Shown piece after piece: positions 34,931-43,126 of a DNA stretch of 64,000 nucleotides. This stretch comes from Planctomycetota bacterium (lineage in GTDB: Bacteria > Planctomycetota > Planctomycetia > Pirellulales > Lacipirellulaceae). The notes under the pieces were generated by a model. It saw only the letters and a list, made by a program, of their open reading frames with translations, was not told where the DNA came from and did not search any database. The translations under genes were made by a program, and so were the position numbers. The first letter of the stretch is position 1, and each line of letters begins with the position of its first letter. The stretch spans positions 115,062-179,061 of the forward strand of contig JAJDED010000010.1 in the NCBI GenBank assembly GCA_029259915.1. The letters run 5' to 3'.

Positions 34931-35544
34931 GGTGGCCCAAACCGGGTTTCATTCGTTCACTCAGTTGGCAAGCTCAGAAAAAGTTGCCCGAATTTCTCGC
35001 GGTCCGCGAATGCCTTCTTCACGTCGGACAAGCTGGCTTCTGCAGTCGGACGATCATCGTTGTCACGACGTTATTGGATGCCGAAACCTTTACCAAGAAG
35101 GAGATTGCCGGTCTCTATCGAGCGCGCTGGAATGCTGAACTCGATCTGCGTTCATTAAAGCAAACGTTGCAAATGGACATCTTGCGTTGCAAAACGCCCG
35201 AACTGGTTCGCAAGGAGATCTGGATGCACGTGCTCGCTTACAACTTGATCCGCACGATCATGGCCCAAGCCGCAACCAAGCATAGAATCGAACCGCGCAC
35301 GATCAGTTTCAAAGGGACGCTGCAGACGCTGGAAGCCTTTCAAGCTGAGATCAAGCACCTACACAACGCCGTATTACGCTTGCACTTTTACCAAGCCCTA
35401 CTCGATGCAGTCGCGACACACCGTGTCGCTAAGCGACCCAACCGATTTGAACCTCGCTTACTAAAACGGCGACGCAAGAGAGACATGTACCTCAGTAAGT
35501 CAAGACAAGAGACCAAAAGTGAGATGCTCAAACGACTTAAATAA
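34927..35544 (+). pseudogene. IS4-type transposase, C-terminal remnant
   Basis: These 205 residues match only the last part of IS4-family transposases: RTIIVVTTLLDAETFTKKEI, then LYRARWNAELDLRSLKQTL, which is the Y-x2-R-x3-E-x6-K signature containing the third catalytic acidic residue. The usual length is about 400, so the N-terminal half with the other two catalytic residues is missing. The frame overlaps the end of the preceding PEP-CTERM gene. No intact terminal inverted repeats were found. It is non-functional on its own. Confidence 0.85.
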
Positions 35545-35966
35545 ATTTACGTGCCATTCGTGACGCCCACCTGAGCAGTTTGGGCTGGAGTCGTTACATG
35601 CGGAGGAGGCGATCCCCGAATGCACGACGGAATCGAGACCATATCATTATGACTGCGAGTGCCGAGAGGCCCTCCGGCGACCCGCCAAATCAAATTGTTA
35701 GTCGCGTCGGCATGCCAAACCGAAGAGTGCAAACGTCATCGAGTCCCCTCAGTCTTGCCTCTCAAACTCTGCAGCTAAAGCTAGTCAGTCTGTGTCGAAT
35801 ACGGTTTATATCTTCTCACCTCGACTTGAAAGCAATACAGCTCGTCACCGCCGGTGACTCGCAGGCGACATCGCGGACCATGGCTCGGTGCCAGTCGCCG
35901 GTGCGAAGTTCTCGCGAATCACGATGAGCGTCACTCATACGCGTTCGCTGGCAATGAGTCGAATCA
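35545..35966. other. Degenerate stretch after the transposase remnant
   Basis: About 420 bp without a supported gene lies between the transposase and porin remnants. It may be the rest of decayed insertion sequences, but I see no recognisable motif or terminal repeat. Confidence 0.45.
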
Positions 35967-36323
35967 TTAGAAAAAGACGAATAGGCTCAGCGAGGCCATG
36001 AATTGGCTGCGGCGGGTGCCATTTTCGAAGGGGCCGGAGCCGACGCCGGTGTCGGCAGCGAACCAGTCCCAGCGCAATTCAGGACGAAGCCAGACCTGTT
36101 CCGTGATCCGGTAGGTGCCGCCAATGTCGAGTTCGTTCCAAACGCCGGGCCCAGGTGCTGGAAACACGCGTGTGCCGTCAACGTCGTCGAACCACTCGTA
36201 GCGCATGCCGACGACGAGTTTGTCGTTGACTTCGTACGCGAGGTGGTTGACGAAGCTGTACCATATTGCGTCACCTCCGCGCGTTAGCAACGATCCGAAT
36301 GTGCCAATCACATGTGCGTACAC
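35967..36323 (-). pseudogene. Outer-membrane beta-barrel porin, C-terminal remnant
   Basis: The 118-residue frame has alternating beta strands ending in phenylalanine: VVGMRYEWFDDVDGTRVFP, YRITEQVWLRPELRWDWF, and the last strand RRSQFMASLSLFVFF. This is the C-terminal part of the putative beta-barrel porin-2 (BBP2) type common in planctomycetes, whose members are about 400 residues. No signal peptide or earlier strands are present in any frame nearby. It is a broken gene, like the adjacent transposase. 36324-36527 holds nothing else. Confidence 0.65.
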
Positions 36324-36527
36324 TTGGCTGTACGAACATTGAACGCGCCCCGAGAGAGACTGTAGGGAAAACCAGGTGAGCAGTGCGCCTTATTGCATTC
36401 AAAGTCAGACGGTGAAGGGGCTTGGGCTATGTGCGTTTTCATCATGATGGCTTAAGTTCAGGTGAATGAGATGTACCCATTAAGCCTTGGATTAGTGCCA
36501 GTAACAGCTTGTAGCAATGACGTTGCA

Positions 36528-38120
36528 TTACAGACAAAGCATATATGCGACGAGATCTTCCTTCTCTTCCTTGGAGAGGTGCAGCTCCAGGACGAGATTG
36601 AAGAACTCCACGACATCGTGCAGCGTGGGGCAACGGCCGTCGTGGAGATAGGGAGGTGTATCTTTAATTCCCCGCAAAGGGAATGTCTTGATCGGACCCT
36701 CTGGTCGGCAGACAAAAAAACGCTCCAGCTTGAGGTCGTGCATGTAGTCATCGACAAAGGCTGGCCCATAGTGGCATTTTGCACACTGCGCTTTGCCGTG
36801 AAAGAGTTTTTCGCCGTGGAGTTCCTGCTCGGTTGCAAGCTTAGGAATCAGTCGCATCAGCGGATCGAGTTTCGGTGCCGGGGGATAGTCGATAATCGAG
36901 TTGAAATCACCCATGCGGTTGGTCACCTCGCGCTTCGCCGCCCGTGGGCCGATTGATTGCTGCATACCAGGGTCACCGTCGAAATATTCCTCGATCTCGG
37001 CAAAATGGTCCATGCTTCGCACGGAACGTTTGGAGGAAAGCTGCATGAGGTTATAGTTTCCTCGCATCGTCGGTGTGTCGACGCGCAAACGTGCCATGTT
37101 CGGGCGTGAGTCGGGGCCTAGTTCGAAGGCGCCATTGGTATGGCCGTTGACATGGCAGTCAAAACAGGCGACACCCCTGGAAGGCTTTTCTGTAATCCGA
37201 TGGTCTGTGTGGTTGAACCACGTCGTAGGTGTCGGACGCAACAATTCTTTGAGGCCTTCCATCTGTTCCGGCGTCAGCAGCCCGTCGAAGATCTCAAAGA
37301 AGTTGTCCAAAGTCACTTCGCGACCATTGGTAACGTCGCCAAGTTCTTTGTGGGTGGTCAAGTAGAGTGGTGGCGGGAATTCGGGAAGGTAAGACTCAGG
37401 GATATCCATGTCGACATCAATGCGCTCATGCTCGGGATGTACACGGACCCATTCTCTGGGAAATACCATATGAGCCGTCGACTGGAGGGGATGAGCCAAC
37501 GGTTTGTAAGGAAATATGTCCTGCTCGCGAATCTCCTCGACAGACATTGACGCCAGTTCCTCGAACGATTCAATTCCTTTAGGAGGCCGCACCACAGGTC
37601 CCTTCATGATGGGTTTGCCGCCAGACATGGTCGCATTGGGAAGCGGAGTTTCGGAGAAGTCGAATCGACTTTCCATATACGCCCGCACATTTTCCATCAG
37701 TTGCGGCTTCTGCTTGCGGTGGAAGTCTAACCACTGGTCGAATCGCATGGGAAGCACGGGCGAGCCGAAAGAAGAAACACCTCGTCCGTAATAACGCCAT
37801 AAATCGAAGGGAGTTCTCATCCCTTTCTCGATAGTGGGATAGAGAGTCAATCCTTCTTCCACGTACGGCGGGGAAGCCGAAACTTCGCGGTAGCCATGGC
37901 GCTTACCTGTATCCGAGGCAACGTCTGAAGATGCAACGGCCACAAGCGTTACACTCTCGCGCTTGGTGTCGTCAACGATTGCGGCTTGAAGACGCCTTCC
38001 TGCCAGCTGAGGAACGCGACTCAAGTCTGTTCCTCGATACTTCTCGTAAGTAACAGTTATGCCGGCGAGTAGACCGATGACCGCGAGTGTCAGAATCGCT
38101 TTAGGCAAGTACTTTTTCAT
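36528..38120 (-). CDS. Secreted di-heme cytochrome c peroxidase-like protein
   Basis: The 530-residue protein has an N-terminal membrane anchor or signal (residues 7-26). Two heme motifs, CFDCH near residue 320 and CAKCH near 447, are about 127 residues apart, as in the CcpA/MauG family. The C-terminal part IKTFPLRGIKDTPPYLHDGR corresponds to the conserved 'tPsLRn...PYfHdG' region. CcpA members are about 330 residues, so some 250 N-terminal residues are extra. It would act in the periplasm, reducing peroxide or oxidising an unknown substrate. Its start lies 20 bp inside the DoxX-like gene, so the two are translated together. Confidence 0.78.
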   Translation of the reverse strand: MKKYLPKAILTLAVIGLLAGITVTYEKYRGTDLSRVPQLAGRRLQAAIVDDTKRESVTLVAVASSDVASDTGKRHGYREVSASPPYVEEGLTLYPTIEKGMRTPFDLWRYYGRGVSSFGSPVLPMRFDQWLDFHRKQKPQLMENVRAYMESRFDFSETPLPNATMSGGKPIMKGPVVRPPKGIESFEELASMSVEEIREQDIFPYKPLAHPLQSTAHMVFPREWVRVHPEHERIDVDMDIPESYLPEFPPPLYLTTHKELGDVTNGREVTLDNFFEIFDGLLTPEQMEGLKELLRPTPTTWFNHTDHRITEKPSRGVACFDCHVNGHTNGAFELGPDSRPNMARLRVDTPTMRGNYNLMQLSSKRSVRSMDHFAEIEEYFDGDPGMQQSIGPRAAKREVTNRMGDFNSIIDYPPAPKLDPLMRLIPKLATEQELHGEKLFHGKAQCAKCHYGPAFVDDYMHDLKLERFFVCRPEGPIKTFPLRGIKDTPPYLHDGRCPTLHDVVEFFNLVLELHLSKEEKEDLVAYMLCL

Positions 38121-38613
38121 ATTCGACTCTCTCTTGGGATTCTGGTGCTTGCTCTAAAGTCACTTTGGCAATTGCCTTTTCTTTCCGTCTCTCTGAGAAG
38201 ATTTCCGGCATTAATACGGTCCAGCCCGCGGCAACAAACACAATGTTTTTGAAGATGTACTGCCCTTCAAGATTCGGCGCAAAAGGAGCGATTTTGAAAG
38301 TAAACTCTGGCAGCAAGAACATTGGCAGGAAAGTGCCAAACATGTGAAAAATGAACATCCCAAACACGAGACGGGGGAATAAATTAAAGACCAGTCCCAA
38401 CCCGATCGCGCATTCAAGAATTGCCAGATAGAACTGAGAAGTTGTTGCGTCGAGAATGTTCATCGAGAACGCCATTACTGTCTGGGTTGCGATCAGCTCA
38501 GCGGGACTCAGGTCAGGGAAGAACTTAAGCAAGCCGAAGTGGAGATAGACATATCCCAACGCCAGCCTTAGGAAAGTCGGCGACCGATAGCTAGAGACCG
38601 TTTGGTCTAGCAT
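38101..38613 (-). CDS. DoxX-like inner-membrane protein
   Basis: The ATG at 38613 gives 170 residues; a TTG at 38652 would add 13 unsupported residues. Four membrane helices are visible, with the DoxX-type opening RLALGYVYLHFGLLKFFPDL and a third helix FNLFPRLVFGMFIFHMFGTF. DoxX-like proteins are quinone-linked or of unknown function. The 20-bp overlap with the di-heme protein suggests a joint redox role in the envelope (inference). Confidence 0.72.
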   Translation of the reverse strand: MLDQTVSSYRSPTFLRLALGYVYLHFGLLKFFPDLSPAELIATQTVMAFSMNILDATTSQFYLAILECAIGLGLVFNLFPRLVFGMFIFHMFGTFLPMFLLPEFTFKIAPFAPNLEGQYIFKNIVFVAAGWTVLMPEIFSERRKEKAIAKVTLEQAPESQERVEYEKVLA

Positions 38614-38775
38614 AGTTCTACCCGTGGGAGCGAAGAGAAGGGAAAGAGACAAACTAAACTCTTACTGTCCAATCTACTCTGCGCAGAAGAACTGTCTGTC
38701 AGCTAAACCCGGATTTCGTTGTCGCTCGTTTACTACAAACAGGTCCCCGGTAGCAGTAGTTAGTTGGACATCCGA

Positions 38776-39429
38776 CTATTTGACAACATCATGCTTGATG
38801 GCATAGCGGATGAGGTCGGCCGTGCTCGCGAGGTTTAGCTTTTCCATAATCCTGCTGCGATAGGTCGAAGCAGTACTGGTGGTGATGTCCATCTGTTTTG
38901 CACACTCCTGAAGGCTTTTCCCGGAGCCAAGCAAACGTAAGAAATCAAACTCGCGCTGCGACAGAGATTCCAGGCCAACCCGCTCGCGTTTCGGACGACG
39001 CAGATGCTGCAGCACTTCATCAGAGATCTTATGCGACAGGTATATCCGCCCTTGGCGGACGTTTTCGATTGCCTCGACCAGTTCGTCGACCGCCGCCGAT
39101 TTGATCAGATACCCTTGCGCCCCGGTTTCAAGGACCCGGACCGCATAGTGAATGTTCTCGTGTACGGTCAGCACCAGGATCTTGATGTCTGGCACCACCT
39201 GCAACAGCTTCTCAATTACTTGCGGCGCGTCGTGGTTCGGCAAAGTGTAGTCCAAGACGATCACTTCCGGCCTGGCAGAGCGGGCCAGATCGAGTGCTTG
39301 GTCGCCATCACTCGCCTGAGCGACAATGGTGATCTTTCCACTCTCTTCCAGAATGCGCGCCAGTGCCTCGCGAACCATTTCATGATCGTCGGCCAGCACC
39401 ACGCGAACCGGTGAATTCAGGATGGACAT
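38776..39429 (-). CDS. NarL/LuxR-type response regulator
   Basis: The 217-residue protein has an N-terminal receiver with the acidic pair ADDHEMV, the phospho-acceptor Asp in VIVLDYTLPNHDA (about residue 58), and the conserved Lys in GYLIKSAAVDEL. The C-terminal LuxR helix-turn-helix runs from about 150 (LSQREFDFLRLLGSGKSLQE, TVSTYRSRIMEKL-like). It starts 8 bp after the histidine kinase stop. Targets cannot be read; the di-heme/DoxX genes lie directly downstream on the same strand and are candidates. Confidence 0.93.
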   Translation of the reverse strand: MSILNSPVRVVLADDHEMVREALARILEESGKITIVAQASDGDQALDLARSARPEVIVLDYTLPNHDAPQVIEKLLQVVPDIKILVLTVHENIHYAVRVLETGAQGYLIKSAAVDELVEAIENVRQGRIYLSHKISDEVLQHLRRPKRERVGLESLSQREFDFLRLLGSGKSLQECAKQMDITTSTASTYRSRIMEKLNLASTADLIRYAIKHDVVK

Positions 39430-39437
39430 GATATCGG

Positions 39438-41219
39438 TTAGGACTCTCCTAGTTCATGGAATCTAGAGGTGTCGACGAGCAAGGGTAACTCAACCAAGAT
39501 GTGTGTGCCATGGCCGGGACTCGAGCTCACATTGAACCTACCATTCAGCAGTTCGGCACGTTCCCTCATCCCCAGGATACCAAGTCGAGTCGACGCTTCT
39601 AGATCTTTCATGTCAAAACCAACACCAGTGTCCTGGATGGAGATGCGAAACAGGTCATCGTCGCGATCCATGGTAAGTTCCGCTTTGCCAACCTTTGCGT
39701 GGGTCGCCACATTCGAGAGTGCTTCCGAGACAATACGATAGGCGTTTTCTCCAATCTTGCTGGGTATCTTATCCTGTTCAAACAACAAGTGCGACGTCAC
39801 AGCCACACCGGTCCGCTCTTGGTATTCTGAAATAAGGCTTTCGACTGCATCCTTCAGACCTAGGTCGTCTAGCACACTAGGCCGAGCGCTTGAAGCGATT
39901 TCGTGCAGTTTACAGAGCAACTCGTCAGTCTCCTCGATGGCTCGATGCAAGAGCGAGTGTGCTTCGGCATCTGATTGTCTCCTCTCCAAAGATCCTAAGT
40001 CGAGCCGGATGGTCGTTACCAGTTGTCCGAGTTCGTCGTGCAATACGCGGGAAAGATTGCGTCGTTCAGACTCCTGCGCTTCCAGCAAAGCGCCAGACAG
40101 GTGACGCAGACGTGACTCTGATTCGGCTATGTGAAGTTCGTGCATTCGACGGATTTCTACTGATCTTGCCCAGTAAAACACCAGCAACGCGACGACGACC
40201 GTCACTCCCAAATACATGAGAAGCAGTTGATTCAACAGTCCCCGAGAATGTGCGTTAGCGACCGAGGAAGAAACACGAGAAACCAGTACAACGGAACCTA
40301 AATCCTGGTTCTTTGGCGTGGTCGACGTCTCAGCTTTTGCCGTAGACCATCGGAGTCCTGGCGAGAAACGCTGAAAAGTGAATATGTCGTTGCCTATGTG
40401 TGCCTGACCTGCATACAAGCGTTCCTGGCTCTCCCAAGCAGTGGGGAAGTCGCTGCGAAAACTATGCTGGTGATTTAGTAACCAACCCCATTCGTGCGTT
40501 GCATTGGGAGCTTGCAAATATTCTCCTACAGGATTTACCAGCATGGTTTCACCACGAAAACTGGAAGACATCTGCTTAAGTTGCGCAAGTAGTTGCGTGC
40601 CCAAGTAATTCAGTACCAATAGCCCCCGCTTTTCGTCAGACACATCGAACACAGGAGTTACGAATCGAATGACTGGTTCGATGGGCTGCTCGATTGTCCC
40701 GTGTTCCATGTTCAAATCGAACCGAGAAACAAATATCTCACCTTTGTCGAGAATCAAGGCTTGCTGGTAGTAGTAGCGAGACGCCTTTGACTGCAATTCA
40801 CCTGGGGGTACGATCTCAGATTTTCCGTCGCGGAAATTGATGCGAACGGTTTCAAATCCAGTCACGTCAAGAAGTCGAATCTGGTCGTAAACTCCCTTCT
40901 TCAGAGCGAAGTTGACATATTCTTGTTGCAAGTTGTTCCGTGCACTACCGCTGTCCAACAGAAACTGCTGCAAGACATCTTGAGTTGCCAGGTACAGTAG
41001 ATCAGACTCTACCGCTCGCAATTCAAACAGAAGCAATTCTCGCTGCAATTCCAAGACATGTCGCGCTTCTTGCTCCAATATCGTCCGTTGATTCGAGGTG
41101 TCCTGTCGATAAATCGCCATGATGAGAGTTGCAAAAAGCAGACTCGAAACAAAGAATGCGATAAGACTCCTGCGTAGAATCGCGAGTAGACACACTCGTT
41201 CAGATCGTGGATGGGGCAT
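39438..41219 (-). CDS. Sensor histidine kinase, HisKA_3/NarX type with Cache-like sensor
   Basis: The 593-residue protein has a membrane helix at about 16-36, a long periplasmic region (about 40-325) whose arrangement fits a double-Cache sensor, a second helix at about 330-350, then a HisKA_3 helix with the phospho-acceptor His in ERRNLSRVLHDELGQLV. The ATPase domain has N-box SEALSNVATHAKVG, G1 DTGVGFD and G2 RLGILGMRERAELL. It pairs with the response regulator 8 bp downstream. The signal is unknown. Confidence 0.92.
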   Translation of the reverse strand: MPHPRSERVCLLAILRRSLIAFFVSSLLFATLIMAIYRQDTSNQRTILEQEARHVLELQRELLLFELRAVESDLLYLATQDVLQQFLLDSGSARNNLQQEYVNFALKKGVYDQIRLLDVTGFETVRINFRDGKSEIVPPGELQSKASRYYYQQALILDKGEIFVSRFDLNMEHGTIEQPIEPVIRFVTPVFDVSDEKRGLLVLNYLGTQLLAQLKQMSSSFRGETMLVNPVGEYLQAPNATHEWGWLLNHQHSFRSDFPTAWESQERLYAGQAHIGNDIFTFQRFSPGLRWSTAKAETSTTPKNQDLGSVVLVSRVSSSVANAHSRGLLNQLLLMYLGVTVVVALLVFYWARSVEIRRMHELHIAESESRLRHLSGALLEAQESERRNLSRVLHDELGQLVTTIRLDLGSLERRQSDAEAHSLLHRAIEETDELLCKLHEIASSARPSVLDDLGLKDAVESLISEYQERTGVAVTSHLLFEQDKIPSKIGENAYRIVSEALSNVATHAKVGKAELTMDRDDDLFRISIQDTGVGFDMKDLEASTRLGILGMRERAELLNGRFNVSSSPGHGTHILVELPLLVDTSRFHELGES

Positions 41220-41952
41220 GCTGCGGCCGAATAGATCGATTTTCGGTCCTGGAGGAGTCTATGGACGGGAGATAGCTACGCAATGAGTAACCCAGCCTAA
41301 GTTACTGCAAGCGTTCGCAGCAGGACAATACCGCCCAGACCGAATCCGCTGTTAATGTGGGGAAAGCGCCCAGTACATCGCCGCTAGCCCTGTCACATTG
41401 GCGGTAAGAAGGACAATGAACGAGACGATATCTTTGAGACGACTTTGCATCGACATGATTACCCAAGTCAAGAACAGATGTGATTAGTTTCCAGCAATTC
41501 ATTTTCAGCTCGGGAGCTAGAGATTGCTGTAGTAAAAGAAGCGTTCCGTTTGTAGCTAGTTTCCTACAATTGCCGACCATGAATCCACCTCCATTCAGAG
41601 ACTTGGATTGCGATTTCCCTCTCTATGGCGTGAAATCACTCGTTGTCGTACTCTTCTGCCCGCAAGAAACTTGTGTGCCGTGGTTTCTGGAGCTGCTCTG
41701 ATCAACTACCGCATCTTGGACTCACCAAATCCGTGGTGATCAAAAGAAACCTTTCGCATCGGCCTGTCGACGTTCCGAAGATCGCGTCTGAACACTACGA
41801 GTGGGTCACTCCAGACTGTCCGACTCAGAGAAGTTGCCAGAGCATGCCTGTAACATGCGGCCAAATTCAGTAGAATGGGAACTTGTTGAGCGGAACGCAA
41901 GGCTCCCTCGATATTTATCATTCATCACGTTCTATTGCGTAAGGATGGTGCT
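41220..41952. other. About 730 bp without a gene
   Basis: This stretch separates the kinase start from the DUF3604 remnant. It must hold both promoters. No RNA gene, repeat or hairpin stands out, and no frame shows a conserved domain. Confidence 0.5.
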
Positions 41953-42666
41953 ATGAGTGCAAAACTACTATTGATCGGATTGTCGACAACCCTTGCGATA
42001 CTGGTGGGTTCGACGTCAGGTACGTTTGCCGCCGAGGCTAACACGCGCGAACATATCTTCGACGCGCTCGAGCGGCGTGAAACGTGGGGCACCAGCGGCA
42101 CGCGAATCACGGTCCGTTTTTTTGGTGGGTTCGAGTTTACAAAAGACCAAGTTGCCGGCAAAGACTTCGTCAAGATCGGCTATGAAAAAGGCGTCCCGAT
42201 GGGCGGCGAATTGACTCAGGCGCCACAAGACAAAGCGCCAACTTTCATGCTGTGGGCAACCAAAGACCCGCACAGTGGCAATCTTGACAAGATACAGATT
42301 ATCAAGGGCTGGCTGCGCGACGATGGTGAGATGCAAGAAAAAGTATACGACGTTGTTTGGTGGGGTGATCGCCAAACCGACGCCAACGGCAAGCTGCCGC
42401 CCGTCGAAAACACCGTCGACACAAAGACGGCCACGTACCAGAACACGATCGGCGCCGCCGAGCTATCCGGCCTCTGGACGGACTCGGATTTCAAGCCGAA
42501 CGAGCGAGCCTTCTACTACGTCCGCGTCCTCGAAATCCCCACGCCGCGCTACAGCACCTACGACGCGGTCCGTGCCAGCTTATCGCTCGTCGATAAAGTC
42601 CCCGCCACCATCCAGGAACGCGCGTGGACCTCGCCGATTTGGTATTCGCCGGCGCCACAACCCTGA
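41953..42666 (+). CDS. DUF3604 family protein, only signal peptide plus C-terminal third
   Basis: The ATG at 41953 with AAGGA upstream gives 237 residues. Residues 1-26 are a signal peptide. From residue 27 (EANTREHIFDALERRETWGT) the sequence matches the last third of DUF3604 proteins to their very end: GTRITVRFFGGFEFTKD, GYEKGVPMGGELTQAP, DKIQIIKGWLRDDGE, RAFYYVRVLEIPTPRYSTYD, QERAWTSPIWYSPAP. Full members are about 600-700 residues, so some 400 residues of the N-terminal and central, metal-binding PHP-like part are missing, with the frame kept. It is either a decayed gene or a functional small form. It is the last gene before the tRNA. Confidence 0.8.
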   Translation: MSAKLLLIGLSTTLAILVGSTSGTFAAEANTREHIFDALERRETWGTSGTRITVRFFGGFEFTKDQVAGKDFVKIGYEKGVPMGGELTQAPQDKAPTFMLWATKDPHSGNLDKIQIIKGWLRDDGEMQEKVYDVVWWGDRQTDANGKLPPVENTVDTKTATYQNTIGAAELSGLWTDSDFKPNERAFYYVRVLEIPTPRYSTYDAVRASLSLVDKVPATIQERAWTSPIWYSPAPQP

Positions 42667-42885
42667 CCGTCACGAAACAACGCTGGTTCTCGCTGTAAGC
42701 TCCAAGGCGCAATAGCTGCTCAGTTTGCGCGAGTGCGCGTAGGTCACCCTACCACGGCAGCATAATCAATAACTTCATCGGTCACATCGACCTGCTTCAC
42801 GAAACGGACGCCGACCAGTTAGACGCCTTGCCATCAAGTCGATGACGTCAAGAGCTCGATTTCGGACCGAACCGAAACTAAGTCG

Positions 42886-42929
42886 AGTATCCCCGGCTGG
42901 ATTCGAACCAGCAACCTTCGGCTTCGGAG
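42886..42929 (-). repeat. att-like direct repeat (right copy), within tRNA-Arg
   Basis: Identical over 44 bp to 16867-16910. Identity stops at the 5' edge of the anticodon loop on one side and two bases past the tRNA 3' end on the other, as expected for an integrase core site in a tRNA gene. Confidence 0.85.
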
Positions 42930-42961
42930 GCCGACACTCTATCCAATTGAGCTACGGGGAC
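42888..42961 (-). tRNA. tRNA-Arg(CCG)
   Basis: This is a 74-nt cloverleaf on the minus strand. The acceptor stem GTCCCCG pairs with CGGGGAT (first pair G-U); the D arm is GCTC/GAGT; the anticodon stem TCGGC/GCCGA has the loop CTCCGAA, giving anticodon CCG; the T arm is GCTGG-TTCGAAT-CCAGC. The discriminator is A, and CCA is not encoded. The stretch from the anticodon loop to the 3' end plus two bases is repeated at 16867-16910, marking this as an integration site. Confidence 0.95.
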
Positions 42962-43126
42962 GCGTTGCGTTTAAGCCTATGATAATAGCGAGTTTGGCTT
43001 TTTTTGGTAGTAGCAAGTGTGCGACCGACAGTCGGTTCTGGAAGCCGACTAGCATTCATCGAAATCGTTTAGAAACAAGGGGTCTCAAGCTATTGCGATA
43101 GGTTTAAGTCGGGCTGGCATGGAAAT

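Larger units (their letters stand above)
16867..42929. mobile_element. Putative 26-kb integrated element (genomic island) at tRNA-Arg(CCG)
   Basis: A 44-bp sequence occurs twice as a direct repeat, at 16867-16910 and 42886-42929. The right copy is the intact tRNA-Arg(CCG) from its anticodon loop to its 3' end plus two bases; the left copy is only that fragment. Elements that integrate into the 3' part of tRNA genes restore the gene at one end and leave the displaced fragment at the other, and here the segment lies exactly on the 3' side of the tRNA. The segment also lacks the palindromic repeats that are frequent on both sides. No integrase or excisionase gene is visible, so the element is probably old and immobile, or was moved in trans. 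Confidence 0.65.

Noticed and set aside
16867..42929. Search for an integrase, excisionase, relaxase or phage structural gene in the island
   Set aside because: None recognised; only an IS4-type transposase remnant is present, which is not an integrase for the tRNA site.
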